DNA from: Mycobacterium sp. IS-1590
GTDB lineage: Bacteria > Actinomycetota > Actinomycetes > Mycobacteriales > Mycobacteriaceae
Length of the DNA: 64,000 bases
Reading direction: 5' to 3'
Assembly: GCF_001500025.1 (NCBI RefSeq)
Contig: NZ_LQIW01000009.1
Coordinates: forward strand, 1-64,000
Shown here: positions 28,187 through 38,308 of the stretch, one piece after another
How the letters are laid out: every line of letters begins with the position of its first letter
Numbering within the stretch: the stretch's first letter is position 1
Translations under genes and position numbers: made by a program
The notes under the pieces: generated by a model
The model's database searches: none
What the model saw: the letters and a program-made list of their open reading frames with translations, nothing else
What the model was told of the DNA's origin: nothing

Positions 28187-29200
28187 ATGCCCACTCACAA
28201 GGCGGTTCTCGTCGAATCCGTAGGCGGTCCTCTCACCCTGGCCGACGTCGAGACGACGTCGCCGCCGCCGTTGCATGTGCGCATCGCCGTCGCCGCCTGC
28301 GGCGTGTGCGGTACCGACCACGGCTTCGTGGCCGGCGGCTTTCCCGGCCTTAACTGGCCGATCACGTTGGGCCACGAGATCGCCGGAACCATCGCCGAGG
28401 TGGGCGACGGTGTGGAGGACTTCGCGGTCGGCGACCGGGTGGCCGTGGGGTGGTTCGGCGGCAACTGCAACCGTTGCGTGCCGTGCCGCAAGGGCCAGTT
28501 CATGCAGTGCGCGCGCATGCAGGTGCCGAGCTGGCACTATCCGGGCGGCTACGCCGAATCGGTGACCGCTCCCGTCACCGCGCTGGCACGGATCCCGGAG
28601 GGGTTGTCGTTCGCCGAAGCCGCCCCGATGGGCTGCGCGGGCGTCACCACCTTCAACGGCCTGCGTCAGACGAATGCCAAGTCCGGTGACCTCGTCGCCG
28701 TGCTCGGCGTCGGCGGCCTCGGTCATCTCGGTGTGCAGTTCGCTCGGGCAATGGGTTTCGAGACCGTGGCGATCGCTCGCGGGGCGGACAAGGAGGCCGA
28801 CGCCCGCGAGCTCGGCGCCCATCACTACATCGATTCCAAGGCCCGCGACGTCGCCGCGGCGCTCAAGGATCTCGGCGGCGCGGCGGTGGTGCTGGCGACG
28901 GCGGCGAATTCACAGGCGATGGCCGACACCGTCGGTGGGCTGGCGCCCCAGGGCGAGCTCGTCATCATCGGGGTGACCGCCGACCCGCTGCCGATCGCCC
29001 CGGTCCAGCTGATCACCGACGGACTGAGCGTGAGCGGTCATCCGTCGGGCACCTCGCGCGACGTCGAGGAGACGATGCACTTCGCGGTGCAGAGCGGGGT
29101 GCGCGCCCGGATCGAGGAACGGCCGCTGGCCGAGGCCGCCGAGGCCTATGCCGCGATGGAGCAGGGCCGAGCCCGCTACCGCATGGTCTTGACCATGTGA
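28187..29200 (+). CDS. Zn-dependent alcohol dehydrogenase (MDR family)
   Basis: 337 residues. Catalytic zinc ligands are in GVCGTDH and GHEIAG; structural-zinc cysteines are in CNRCVPCRKGQFMQC; the Rossmann motif is VLGVGGLGHLG. It is distinct from the dehydrogenase at 12034-13104, having a shorter N-terminus and a different Cys cluster. Substrate unknown. It lies 48 bases upstream of fba on the same strand, but a promoter-like GATAAT in the gap suggests fba can be transcribed on its own. Confidence 0.9.
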   Translation: MPTHKAVLVESVGGPLTLADVETTSPPPLHVRIAVAACGVCGTDHGFVAGGFPGLNWPITLGHEIAGTIAEVGDGVEDFAVGDRVAVGWFGGNCNRCVPCRKGQFMQCARMQVPSWHYPGGYAESVTAPVTALARIPEGLSFAEAAPMGCAGVTTFNGLRQTNAKSGDLVAVLGVGGLGHLGVQFARAMGFETVAIARGADKEADARELGAHHYIDSKARDVAAALKDLGGAAVVLATAANSQAMADTVGGLAPQGELVIIGVTADPLPIAPVQLITDGLSVSGHPSGTSRDVEETMHFAVQSGVRARIEERPLAEAAEAYAAMEQGRARYRMVLTM

Positions 29201-29217
29201 ACCGGCCGTCGCGGTGG

Positions 29218-29237
29218 GATAATCGCCGAAACGGCGA
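29218..29237 (+). promoter_or_regulatory. fba -10 element and 5' hairpin
   Basis: GATAAT at 29218-29223 is a good -10 hexamer. It is followed at once by TCGCCG-AAA-CGGCGA (29223-29237), a perfect 6-bp stem that would sit at or near the 5' end of the transcript, directly before the GAGAGGA ribosome site. No convincing -35 was found at 16-18 bases. The stem may stabilise the mRNA. Confidence 0.45.
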
Positions 29238-29248
29238 GAGGACGGCCC

Positions 29249-30289
29249 ATGCCCATCGCAACGCCCGAGGTGTACGCACAGATGCTCGACCGGGCCAAGG
29301 AGCACGGTTACGCGTTCCCGGCCATCAACTGCACATCATCGGAATCGGTGAACGCGGCCATCAAGGGTTTCGCCGACGCCGGGAGCGATGGGATCATCCA
29401 GTTCTCCACCGGCGGAGCCGAATTCGCGTCAGGACTCGGGGTCAAGGACATGGTCACCGGCGCAGTCGCACTCGCCGAGTTCGCTCACGTCATCGCCGCC
29501 AGATATCCGGTCACGGTGGCGTTGCACACCGACCATTGTCCGAAGGACAAGCTCGACACCTACGTGCGGCCGCTGCTCGCCATCTCGCAGCAACGGGTCT
29601 CCGAGGGTGGGCATCCGCTGTTCCAGTCGCACATGTGGGACGGCTCGGCGGTACCGCTCCACGAGAACCTCGAGATCGCACGCGAACTGCTCAAGGACGC
29701 CGCCGCGGCGAAGATCGTGCTGGAGATCGAGATCGGCGTGGTGGGCGGGGAGGAGGACGGTGTCGCCAACGAGATCAACGACAAGCTCTACACCACCGCC
29801 GAGGATTTCGAGAAGACCGTCGAGGTGCTCGGTGCGGGCGAACACGGCAGGTACCTGCTGGCCGCGACGTTCGGCAACGTGCACGGCGTGTACAAGCCGG
29901 GCAACGTCAAGCTCCGGCCCGGAATCCTCGATGAGGGGCAGAAGGTCGCCGCGGCCAAACTCGGATTACCCGCGGAGGCAAAGCCTTTCGACTTCGTCTT
30001 CCACGGCGGCTCTGGCTCGCTGAAGTCCGAGATCGAGGACGCGTTGCGCTACGGGGTGGTGAAGATGAACGTCGACACCGACACCCAGTACGCGTTCACC
30101 CGGCCGGTGGCCGCACACATGTTCACCAACTACGACGGCGTGCTCAAGATCGACGGCGAGGTGGGGGACAAGAAGGCCTACGATCCGCGCAGCTATCTGA
30201 AAAAGGCGGAGGCCTCGATGAGCGAACGCGTCGTCGAGGCGTGCCGCGATCTGCACAGCGCGGGCCGTTCGGTCACCGCGGGCCAGTAG
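29249..30289 (+). CDS. fba: Class II fructose-1,6-bisphosphate aldolase
   Basis: Zinc-dependent aldolase of glycolysis and gluconeogenesis, cleaving fructose 1,6-bisphosphate to dihydroxyacetone phosphate and glyceraldehyde 3-phosphate. 346 residues, close to M. tuberculosis Fba (344). Metal and active-site elements are LHTDHCPKD (His ligands, catalytic Asp), EIEIGVVGGEEDGV, TFGNVHG, FHGGSGS and KMNVDTDTQYAF. It is normally essential in mycobacteria. A 17-base tandem repeat follows its stop. Confidence 0.98.
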   Translation: MPIATPEVYAQMLDRAKEHGYAFPAINCTSSESVNAAIKGFADAGSDGIIQFSTGGAEFASGLGVKDMVTGAVALAEFAHVIAARYPVTVALHTDHCPKDKLDTYVRPLLAISQQRVSEGGHPLFQSHMWDGSAVPLHENLEIARELLKDAAAAKIVLEIEIGVVGGEEDGVANEINDKLYTTAEDFEKTVEVLGAGEHGRYLLAATFGNVHGVYKPGNVKLRPGILDEGQKVAAAKLGLPAEAKPFDFVFHGGSGSLKSEIEDALRYGVVKMNVDTDTQYAFTRPVAAHMFTNYDGVLKIDGEVGDKKAYDPRSYLKKAEASMSERVVEACRDLHSAGRSVTAGQ

Positions 30290-30315
30290 TCACTGGGGGC
30301 CGGTAGTCACTGGGG
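30286..30315. repeat. 17-base-period tandem repeat spanning the fba stop
   Basis: GTAGTCACTGGGG occurs at 30286-30298 and again at 30303-30315. The first copy holds the fba TAG and the second holds the TGA of the convergent membrane-protein gene. A small duplication appears to have formed the 17-base gap between the two stops. Confidence 0.7.
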
Positions 30316-31140
30316 CGCCTGGCAGATCTTCCACTGTTCGTCGCGGAATTCCAGATCGAAGCTGCGCGTCGACCGGGTCTGGGGCGCATACGCCATGAAC
30401 GCGGTCACGTTCGCCTCGGCGTGATCGCCGTTGATCACCACCTGGTCGATGCTGGCGACCACGGGATACTGCTTGGCGGCGGCGACGCGTTCGTGGATCT
30501 CATCCCAGGTCTTGTCGTCGTATCTGACGTAACTGTCGCGCTTGGCACCGCAGGTGATGCTGCGAAGTTTGGCCAGATCACCGTTCTGGATCGCGGTGTC
30601 GAACTCCTCGATGGTGTTGCGGACCATCTCCTCCTGAGACACCCGCGGCCCCGAGTCCCGGGTCAACAACACGGTGCCCAGCACCGCGATCGCCACCAGC
30701 GCGGCGATGACCAACACCACGGCCACCACCCAACCCCAGCTGCGGCGCTGCCGCGGCGGCGGGGGAGTGTCGCCACGAGGCGGAATGACTTGTGGTGCAA
30801 CGGGTTTCTGCTCTCCAGTGGAGCCGGGAGTGTTGAACACCTCGGTGGCCGGTTCGGCCGGAGTGTCGATCTTCTGCGTCGTGCCCGCGTCGAATCCGGA
30901 CGGCGCGGTGAATCGGCGCTCACCCTGCTCGGGGCCCGGCGCCGACTCGGCGTGCGGTTGGGCGGTCGACATCACCTCGGTCGCGGGCTCGTGGTCACCG
31001 TGCGGTTCGATCACCTCGGTGGCCGGCTCGCCGTCGCGTTCGCTCTCGGAGGCGTCGGGGTTCTCGGAGACGGGAACATCCGAGGCATCCGCCCCGTCCG
31101 GACCGTCTTCCGGCTGGTCAGGCCCTGATGGATTCGACAT
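30307..31140 (-). CDS. Rv0361-like membrane protein with repeated ATEV motifs
   Basis: 277 residues. A long acidic disordered cytoplasmic N-terminus (1-125) has three EPATEV repeats (near 38, 51 and 96), then a basic stop-transfer PPPPRQRRSWGW, one transmembrane helix (about 134-158) and an extracytoplasmic NTF2-like domain ending FDLEFRDEQWKICQAPQ. The Thr in T-E-V repeats suits Ser/Thr kinase phosphorylation and FHA binding; that is inference. The position beside fba matches Rv0361. Function unknown. Convergent with fba. Confidence 0.8.
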   Translation of the reverse strand: MSNPSGPDQPEDGPDGADASDVPVSENPDASESERDGEPATEVIEPHGDHEPATEVMSTAQPHAESAPGPEQGERRFTAPSGFDAGTTQKIDTPAEPATEVFNTPGSTGEQKPVAPQVIPPRGDTPPPPRQRRSWGWVVAVVLVIAALVAIAVLGTVLLTRDSGPRVSQEEMVRNTIEEFDTAIQNGDLAKLRSITCGAKRDSYVRYDDKTWDEIHERVAAAKQYPVVASIDQVVINGDHAEANVTAFMAYAPQTRSTRSFDLEFRDEQWKICQAPQ

Positions 31141-31255
31141 GCCTGTTGCGGTCCTCCCTTACGACGCTACGGCCGAAGCTTAGCCACCGCTGCTGAGTCC
31201 GCGCTTCGACCCGTGCGGTGCCGGCGGCGCCGGCGCGCACGGCACAATGGGGGTC

Positions 31256-31672
31256 ATGACAGGCATGGGCGATCTCCTGGGGCCGGATCCGGTACTGCTG
31301 CCCGGCGACAGCGACGCCGAAGCCGAACTCGCCGCGGGGGAGAAGCCCGCGATCGTGGCGGCCGCGCACCCCTCGGCGTCGGTCGCATGGGCGACGCTGG
31401 CCGAGGAGGCGCTCGCCGACGACAGGGCGATTACCGCGTACGCCTACGCGCGCACCGGCTATCACCGCGGGCTTGATCAGTTGCGCCGCAACGGCTGGAA
31501 GGGCTTCGGCCCCGTGCCCTACCGTCACGAACCCAACCGCGGGTTCCTGCGCTGTGTCGCGGCCCTGGCCCGGGCGGCCGACGCGATCGGGGAGGCCGAC
31601 GAGAACCAGCGTTGTCTGGACCTGCTCGACGACTGCGACCCGTCGGCGCGGGCCGAACTCGGACTGGCCTGA
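31256..31672 (+). CDS. DUF3151 protein (Rv0360c-like)
   Basis: 138-residue soluble protein of unknown function, strongly conserved in mycobacteria. The start MTGMGDLLGPDPVLLPGDSD and core AYAYARTGYHRGLDQLRRNG, WKGFGPVPYRHEPNRGFLRC are characteristic of the family; it looks all-helical. I prefer ATG 31256, matching the Rv0360c N-terminus as I recall it, over the in-frame ATG at 31247. It is divergent from the Rv0361-like gene, and its stop abuts the convergent CDF stop with no gap. Confidence 0.88.
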   Translation: MTGMGDLLGPDPVLLPGDSDAEAELAAGEKPAIVAAAHPSASVAWATLAEEALADDRAITAYAYARTGYHRGLDQLRRNGWKGFGPVPYRHEPNRGFLRCVAALARAADAIGEADENQRCLDLLDDCDPSARAELGLA

Positions 31673-32563
31673 CTAATCCGCTTCGCAGTTGCAGTCGCCG
31701 GCCCCGTCGCCGGGTTCCACCTGAACCGTGGCATGGTCCAGACCGCGTTCGGTCAGCACCGCCCGCGCATCGTCGAGCACCAGCGCCGAATCCCGGTTGC
31801 TGGTCAGGTGCGCGGTGACCATGTCTTTGCCCGGCACGAGCGTCCACACGTGCAGGTCGTGCACATCGGTCACGCCCTCGACCGCGCACAGCGCGGTCCG
31901 CAGCTCCTCGACGTCGATGTGGGCGGGCGACGATTCCGACAGGATCCGCAGGGCCGCCCGCGCCAGTGAGAACGCCCGCGGCAGCACCCACAACGCGACG
32001 AACACCGCGACCACGACGTCGGCGTAGGGCCAGGCAGTCGTCACCGTGACGATGCCCGCGATCAGCACACCGATGCTGCCGACGGTGTCGGCGACGACCT
32101 CCATGTAGGCGCCCTTGACGGCCAGGCTCGTCTCGGAGTGCGAGCGCAGGAGCAGCACGACGACGGCGTTGGCCACCAGCCCCGCCAGCGCCACGACGAT
32201 CATCGGCACACCGGGCACCTCGGGCGCGTCCCCGATCCGCTCGATCGCCTCGATCAGGATGAATGCCGCGACACCGAGCAGCAGTACCGCGTTGGCCACG
32301 GCGGTGAACACCTCGGCGCGGTGCCATCCGTATGTTCGGGCCGGGGAGGCGCTGCCCTTGCGGGCGAGCAGCACCGCGGTCAGGCCCATGAACATCGCGA
32401 CCAGATCGGTCAGCATGTGGCCGGCGTCCGCCAGCAACGCAATGGAGTTGATCAGCAGCGCCGTGACGAGCTCGATCACGAAGAACGCGGTCAGGATCGC
32501 CGCGGCGATGACCATCCGGCTGACCCTGGTGTCGCCTCTGCTGTGATCGTGACCCGCGCCCAT
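31673..32563 (-). CDS. Cation diffusion facilitator (CDF) metal exporter
   Basis: Six-helix proton-driven exporter of divalent metals (Zn, Co, Ni or similar), 296 residues. The transport-site motifs are LLADAGHMLTD in helix II and YMEVVADTVGS in helix V. A His-bearing N-terminus (GAGHDHSRGD), a C-terminal cytoplasmic metal-sensing domain (HDLHVWTLVPGKDMVTAHL) and a terminal CNC follow. The ATG at 32563 is chosen because it coincides with the start point predicted from a TTGCAA-17-TATATT promoter; earlier in-frame ATGs at 32599 and 32590 fall in the palindromic operator. Confidence 0.92.
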   Translation of the reverse strand: MGAGHDHSRGDTRVSRMVIAAAILTAFFVIELVTALLINSIALLADAGHMLTDLVAMFMGLTAVLLARKGSASPARTYGWHRAEVFTAVANAVLLLGVAAFILIEAIERIGDAPEVPGVPMIVVALAGLVANAVVVLLLRSHSETSLAVKGAYMEVVADTVGSIGVLIAGIVTVTTAWPYADVVVAVFVALWVLPRAFSLARAALRILSESSPAHIDVEELRTALCAVEGVTDVHDLHVWTLVPGKDMVTAHLTSNRDSALVLDDARAVLTERGLDHATVQVEPGDGAGDCNCEAD

Positions 32564-32567
32564 GGCT

Positions 32568-32599
32568 GCAATATATGCGCAGATCCGCATATGTTGCAA
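32568..32599 (-). promoter_or_regulatory. CDF promoter overlapped by a 12-6-12 palindrome
   Basis: GCAATATATGCG (32568-32579) and CGCATATGTTGC (32586-32597) are complementary at 11 of 12 positions around 6 bases. On the minus strand TTGCAA (32599-32594), 17 bases and TATATT (32576-32571) form a near-ideal sigma-A promoter, starting about at the ATG (32563): leaderless. The AT-rich palindrome resembles ArsR/SmtB metal-sensor operators; no sensor gene adjoins. Confidence 0.78.
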
Positions 32600-32633
32600 G
32601 AACGTGGCACCGCAGGGCGCGCCTCGCGGGTGA

Positions 32634-33416
32634 TCAGAACCAGGCCGACCAGAACCGGGTCAGATCACTGCCCAGCCACACCAACGGGCGCGGGACGCCC
32701 GAGAAGTCGAAGAACCACAGCACCAGCTGCCAGAACCACCGGTTGAGCCCCGGCGTGAACAGCAGCAACAGCAAGACCAGCAGGCCCCATTGCTTGGCCG
32801 GGGCCACCGCTCGTTGGGTCTGCGGGCTCAGGTGCGGCTCGAGAGCGCCGTACCCGTCGAGTCCGGGTACCGGGAGCATGTTCAGCACGAAGGCCGTCAC
32901 CTGGAGAAAGCCCAGGAACGCCATGCCGGACCAGAACACGGCGTGTGCGGGGTCATAGAGCGCGCTCGTCGACACCAGCAGCAGCGCCGCGAACACCAGG
33001 TTGGTGAACGGTCCCGCAAGGCTGACCAGTGTGCGCTGACGTTTGGTCATCCAGCCGGTGCGGACATACACCGCCCCGCCGGGCAGGCCGATCCCACCGA
33101 TCGCGATGATCGCGACCGGCAGCCCGATCGACAACAGCGGGTTGGAGTACTTGAGCGGGTTGAGCGTGAGGTAGCCGCGGACCGCGACGTCGCGGTCGCC
33201 GAACCGCCATGCGGTGTAGGCGTGGGCGAACTCGTGCACGCACAACGACACCACCCAGCCCGCGATCACGAACGTGAACACCCCGACATAGGCCAGGGGC
33301 CGGGAGATCTCGGTCGCGCACATCCACGCCACCACGCCGCCGGCCACGGTGGCCGCCACGATCGCGAGGAAGACGGGGCTGGGCCGCACCGACTGGTGCA
33401 GCGGACGAACGCTCAC
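32634..33416 (-). CDS. Site-2 protease family metallopeptidase (M50, Rv0359-like)
   Basis: 260-residue intramembrane zinc protease with about six hydrophobic segments. The catalytic HEFAH motif (near 61-65) and the distal NMLPVPGLDGYG motif (near 180) that supplies the third zinc ligand are both intact. There is no PDZ or CBS domain, so it is a minimal member. The substrate is unknown; M50 enzymes often cleave anti-sigma factors or clear signal peptides. The position next to the P450 and the Rv0358/purA region agrees with Rv0359. Confidence 0.92.
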   Translation of the reverse strand: MSVRPLHQSVRPSPVFLAIVAATVAGGVVAWMCATEISRPLAYVGVFTFVIAGWVVSLCVHEFAHAYTAWRFGDRDVAVRGYLTLNPLKYSNPLLSIGLPVAIIAIGGIGLPGGAVYVRTGWMTKRQRTLVSLAGPFTNLVFAALLLVSTSALYDPAHAVFWSGMAFLGFLQVTAFVLNMLPVPGLDGYGALEPHLSPQTQRAVAPAKQWGLLVLLLLLFTPGLNRWFWQLVLWFFDFSGVPRPLVWLGSDLTRFWSAWF

Positions 33417-33449
33417 GGCTCGAAGCTACCGACTGTGAGACAGTCGAGC

Positions 33450-34820
33450 ATGCGACCGCCAAGGCTGCCTGCGACCCAACCGTTCTCCCCGGTTTTCGGG
33501 GGCCTGTATGCCGCGGCCTTCGGACTGGGCGGCCAGCAGCTCGTGCACCAGCTGATACAGCGTTACGGCCCCGTGGTGGAATTGCCCGTTCTGGGTTTCG
33601 GAAAGGTGGTCGCCGTCGCCGATGCGACGCTGGCCAAGCAGGTGTTCACCGAGCAGCCCGACGTCCTGCTGGGCGGCGAAGGGGTAGGTCCGGCCGCGGC
33701 GATCTACGGTCCACGCTCCATGTTCGTCCAGGAAGAGCCCGAGCATCTGCGCAGGCGCCGGTTGCTCACCCCGCCGCTACACGGCCAGATGCTCACCGGC
33801 TACGTGCCGATCATTGAATCGGCGACGCGCTCGGCGATGGCGACTTGGCCCGTCGGGCGCTCGATGCGCATGCTCGACGTTGCCCGTGAACTCACCCTGG
33901 ACGTCATCGTGCAGGTCGTCTTCGGGATCGGTGACCCGGAATCGGTGACCCGGTTCGGTAAGCCGTTCAAGGAATTGCTCGACTTGGCGCTGTCCGAGGA
34001 GACACCTGTGCGATATGCGCTGCGGCGCGTGGGAGCACTGCGCCGGTGGGGCAAGCTGTCCGAGGTCAACCGCAGGATCGACGAGTTGGTGCTGCCGTTG
34101 ATCGCCGAACGACGTTCCGGACCGTCCTCCGCCGACCGCACCGACATCCTCAGCATGCTTGTCACCGCTCGGACCGACGACGGTGACCGCCTGTCCGAGG
34201 ACGAGGTTCGAGCCGACCTCATCACCTTGATGCTCGCAGGTCACGAAACCACCGCGACGACGCTGGCGTGGCTGGTCGACCTGCTGCTGCACCACCCGGA
34301 CGCGTTGGCGAGGGTGCGTGCCGAAAGCCGGTCCGGCGACACCCGGTACACCGAAGCCGCCATCTCCGAAACCCTGAGGCTGTGGCCGGCCGCGCCGATC
34401 ACCGGCCGGATGACCACGGGCCGCTACCGGCTTGGTGACTACATCCTGGATCCGGGGACTCGCATTGTGCTGCTGCTCGATGTCATCAACCGGGATCCCG
34501 TCACGTATCCCGCACCGGGCGAGTTCCGGCCTGAGCGATTCCTCGACAGCCGGCCGCATCCCTACGCCTGGATCCCGTTCGGTGGCGGCCTCAAACGGTG
34601 TATCGGCGCCAGCTTCTCGATGTGCGAGCTGACCACGGCACTGCACACCATCCTCCGTGAAGGCGATCTCGAACCGGTCAACACGCGGCAGGAGACCGCG
34701 CCGCTGCGGGCCGCGCCGGTTGTGGTGCCGCGCAACGGCACGATGGTGCGGTTCACACCCGCAGCCAGCCTTCGGTATGCCGGTAGAACGTCGAGCGCTT
34801 CACAGGACGGGAGGCCTTGA
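33450..34820 (+). CDS. Cytochrome P450 (CYP135-like)
   Basis: 456-residue haem monooxygenase. I-helix AGHETTATTLAW, K-helix ETLRLWP (ExxR), PERFL, and the haem loop FGGGLKRCIGASFS with the thiolate Cys near 389. The N-terminus RLPATQPFSPVFGGLY and the length resemble mycobacterial CYP135-type enzymes. The substrate is unknown and no ferredoxin adjoins. I used the ATG at 33450; the open frame continues upstream through the antisense of the M50 gene and is rejected. Its 3' end overlaps the convergent Rv0358-like gene by 68 bases. Confidence 0.9.
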   Translation: MRPPRLPATQPFSPVFGGLYAAAFGLGGQQLVHQLIQRYGPVVELPVLGFGKVVAVADATLAKQVFTEQPDVLLGGEGVGPAAAIYGPRSMFVQEEPEHLRRRRLLTPPLHGQMLTGYVPIIESATRSAMATWPVGRSMRMLDVARELTLDVIVQVVFGIGDPESVTRFGKPFKELLDLALSEETPVRYALRRVGALRRWGKLSEVNRRIDELVLPLIAERRSGPSSADRTDILSMLVTARTDDGDRLSEDEVRADLITLMLAGHETTATTLAWLVDLLLHHPDALARVRAESRSGDTRYTEAAISETLRLWPAAPITGRMTTGRYRLGDYILDPGTRIVLLLDVINRDPVTYPAPGEFRPERFLDSRPHPYAWIPFGGGLKRCIGASFSMCELTTALHTILREGDLEPVNTRQETAPLRAAPVVVPRNGTMVRFTPAASLRYAGRTSSASQDGRP

Positions 34821-35352
34821 CGCCGTCGCGGACCACGATGGCGCCGGTGGTCCCGAGTTGGGCCGCCCGTCCCGCCACCCACCGTCGTGGCCGCATGTGA
34901 CGCGACAGCACGCTGGCCCGCAAACCCGGCATGGTGAATGTCGGCTCGATGCGCACCCCGGTCGCCGCCCCGTCGAAGAGCACCTCGTCGTCGACCACCG
35001 CCTCACCGATCAATGCGACGGGCGGCGAGCCCTTCTCGAACCCGCTCTCGCCGAGCCAGAACGCGGCCCCGACCAGCGCGGTTCCCCGATCGTCACGGAT
35101 GAGCGGCACCCGGGTGGCACGCCCGCGCAGTGCCCGGCGCGCGTGCCACGGCCGCCGCACGTGGGCCACCTCGACACCGAGCCGGTCGGTGCGCAGCAGC
35201 CCGGTCAGCACCGACGCCATATCGGCGTCCGAGCCGACGACGACCAGGCGACGGCAGGGGATGTCCGGTGTCTCGGCGACCGGGAGTTCGCGCAGCGCGG
35301 GAGGGATCCGACGCCGGCCGAACCGCAACACCACGACGTCAGCGGTGCTCAA
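34753..35352 (-). CDS. Conserved protein (Rv0358-like)
   Basis: 199-residue soluble protein of unknown function, retained in mycobacteria beside purA. It begins STADVVVLRFGRRRIPPALREL and has a Rossmann-like strand (CRRLVVVGSDADMASVLTGL) but no recognised catalytic motif. A TTG start at 35352 is supported by GAGGAG 6 bases upstream on the minus strand; the open frame extends to 35403 without such a site. It is divergent from purA and overlaps the convergent P450 by 68 bases, an unusually long 3' overlap. Confidence 0.75.
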   Translation of the reverse strand: MSTADVVVLRFGRRRIPPALRELPVAETPDIPCRRLVVVGSDADMASVLTGLLRTDRLGVEVAHVRRPWHARRALRGRATRVPLIRDDRGTALVGAAFWLGESGFEKGSPPVALIGEAVVDDEVLFDGAATGVRIEPTFTMPGLRASVLSRHMRPRRWVAGRAAQLGTTGAIVVRDGVKASRPVKRSTFYRHTEGWLRV

Positions 35353-35358
35353 GTTCGG

Positions 35359-37369
<2,011 letters not shown>

Positions 37370-37406
37370 GGCCGATGCGCCGAAACCTGCTGACAAAGCC
37401 GTAAAG

Positions 37407-37421
37407 CGCCGAGAATCGGCG
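37407..37421 (+). terminator. Short hairpin after the thioesterase gene
   Basis: CGCCGA (37407-37412), GAA loop, TCGGCG (37416-37421): a perfect 6-bp stem 38 bases after the stop of the purA-thioesterase pair, without a T-run. Weak terminator candidate. Confidence 0.4.
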
Positions 37422-37463
37422 ATCGGCCCGCACTTTCGAGCACACGATGTCACGATCACGAGC

Positions 37464-38105
37464 GTGACACCCGAGCACACCGGACAGCGGCCTCCAAACC
37501 TGACCACCCCCCGCTCGGCCGCCCTGGCCGGTGTCGCGTTCGCGTTGCTGTTCGCGACGGCGCTCGTGCTGATCCGCATCGTCCTTCCCGAGGGCGCGGA
37601 GCCGGGTTCGCAGTGGGTGCGTGAGCACAGCGTCAACATGCGGATCGCCGCAATCCTCATGCCGTTCGCGGGGATTGCCTTCCTCTGGTTCATGGGCGTC
37701 CTGCGGGACGGGATGGGCCGGTACGAGGACAGGTTCTTCGCGACCGTGTTCCTCGGGAGCGGCCTGCTGTTCCTGGCGATGATGTTCTCCGCGGTCGCGG
37801 TGGGGGTGGGCCTAGAGCGCAGCGGCGCCGCAATGCATCCCGGTGTGGCCGCATTCGGGCAGATGATGCTGTTGACGATCTCGAAGACCTACGCGCTACG
37901 GATGGCCGCGGTGTTCATGATCTCGCTGGCCACGATATGGCTGAGGACACGGCTGATGCCGCGGTGGTTGAGCATCGCCACGTACGTCGTGGCGATCGCG
38001 GTCCTGTTGGCCGCCGACCTCAGCATGTGGTCGGTGCTGATCTTCCCCGCGTGGGTTCTGGTGGTCAGCGTGCAACTCCTCGCGCACCGACCCGGCCCCG
38101 GCTAG
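37464..38105 (+). CDS. Polytopic membrane protein, unknown function
   Basis: 213-residue membrane protein with about six hydrophobic helices, including AALAGVAFALLFATALVLI, the FAGIAFLWFMGVL segment and a C-terminal VLIFPAWVLVVSVQLLA. A conserved-looking REHSVNMRIAAI segment precedes helix 2. Similar uncharacterised proteins occur in actinobacteria; I recognise no transport or enzyme motif. A GTG start at 37464 is used. Its TAG stop interlocks with the ferredoxin stop in CTAG. Confidence 0.78.
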   Translation: MTPEHTGQRPPNLTTPRSAALAGVAFALLFATALVLIRIVLPEGAEPGSQWVREHSVNMRIAAILMPFAGIAFLWFMGVLRDGMGRYEDRFFATVFLGSGLLFLAMMFSAVAVGVGLERSGAAMHPGVAAFGQMMLLTISKTYALRMAAVFMISLATIWLRTRLMPRWLSIATYVVAIAVLLAADLSMWSVLIFPAWVLVVSVQLLAHRPGPG

Positions 38106-38308
38106 TCGACGAGCCGCAAAGCCTGTGAGGGACAGAGCTTCACGGCCTCGCGGGCGTGGTCGAGCTCGTCGTCGGGCACCTCGTCGACCAGCACCACGAC
38201 GATGCCGTCGTCGTCCTGGTCGAAGACGGCGTCGGCCGACATCACGCAGTTGCCCGCCTGGATGCAGACGTCGCGGTCGGCATGCACCTTCACATCCGTC
38301 ACCTCCAT
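38102..38308 (-). CDS. [3Fe-4S] ferredoxin, P450 redox partner
   Basis: 68-residue ferredoxin. The cluster cysteines are C15, C21 and C59 in the pattern C-x5-C...CP; the usual fourth Cys position (between 15 and 21) is Ala, which gives a 3Fe-4S cluster. It overlaps the end of the P450 gene by 10 bases and is certainly co-transcribed with it, so it should feed electrons to that P450. Convergent CTAG stop with the upstream membrane-protein gene. Confidence 0.95.
   Translation of the reverse strand: MEVTDVKVHADRDVCIQAGNCVMSADAVFDQDDDGIVVVLVDEVPDDELDHAREAVKLCPSQALRLVD

Noticed and set aside
32790..33449. Upstream extension of the first P450 gene
   Set aside because: It is antisense to the M50 protease, whose HEFAH and LDG motifs are intact. 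The P450 begins normally at ATG 33450.
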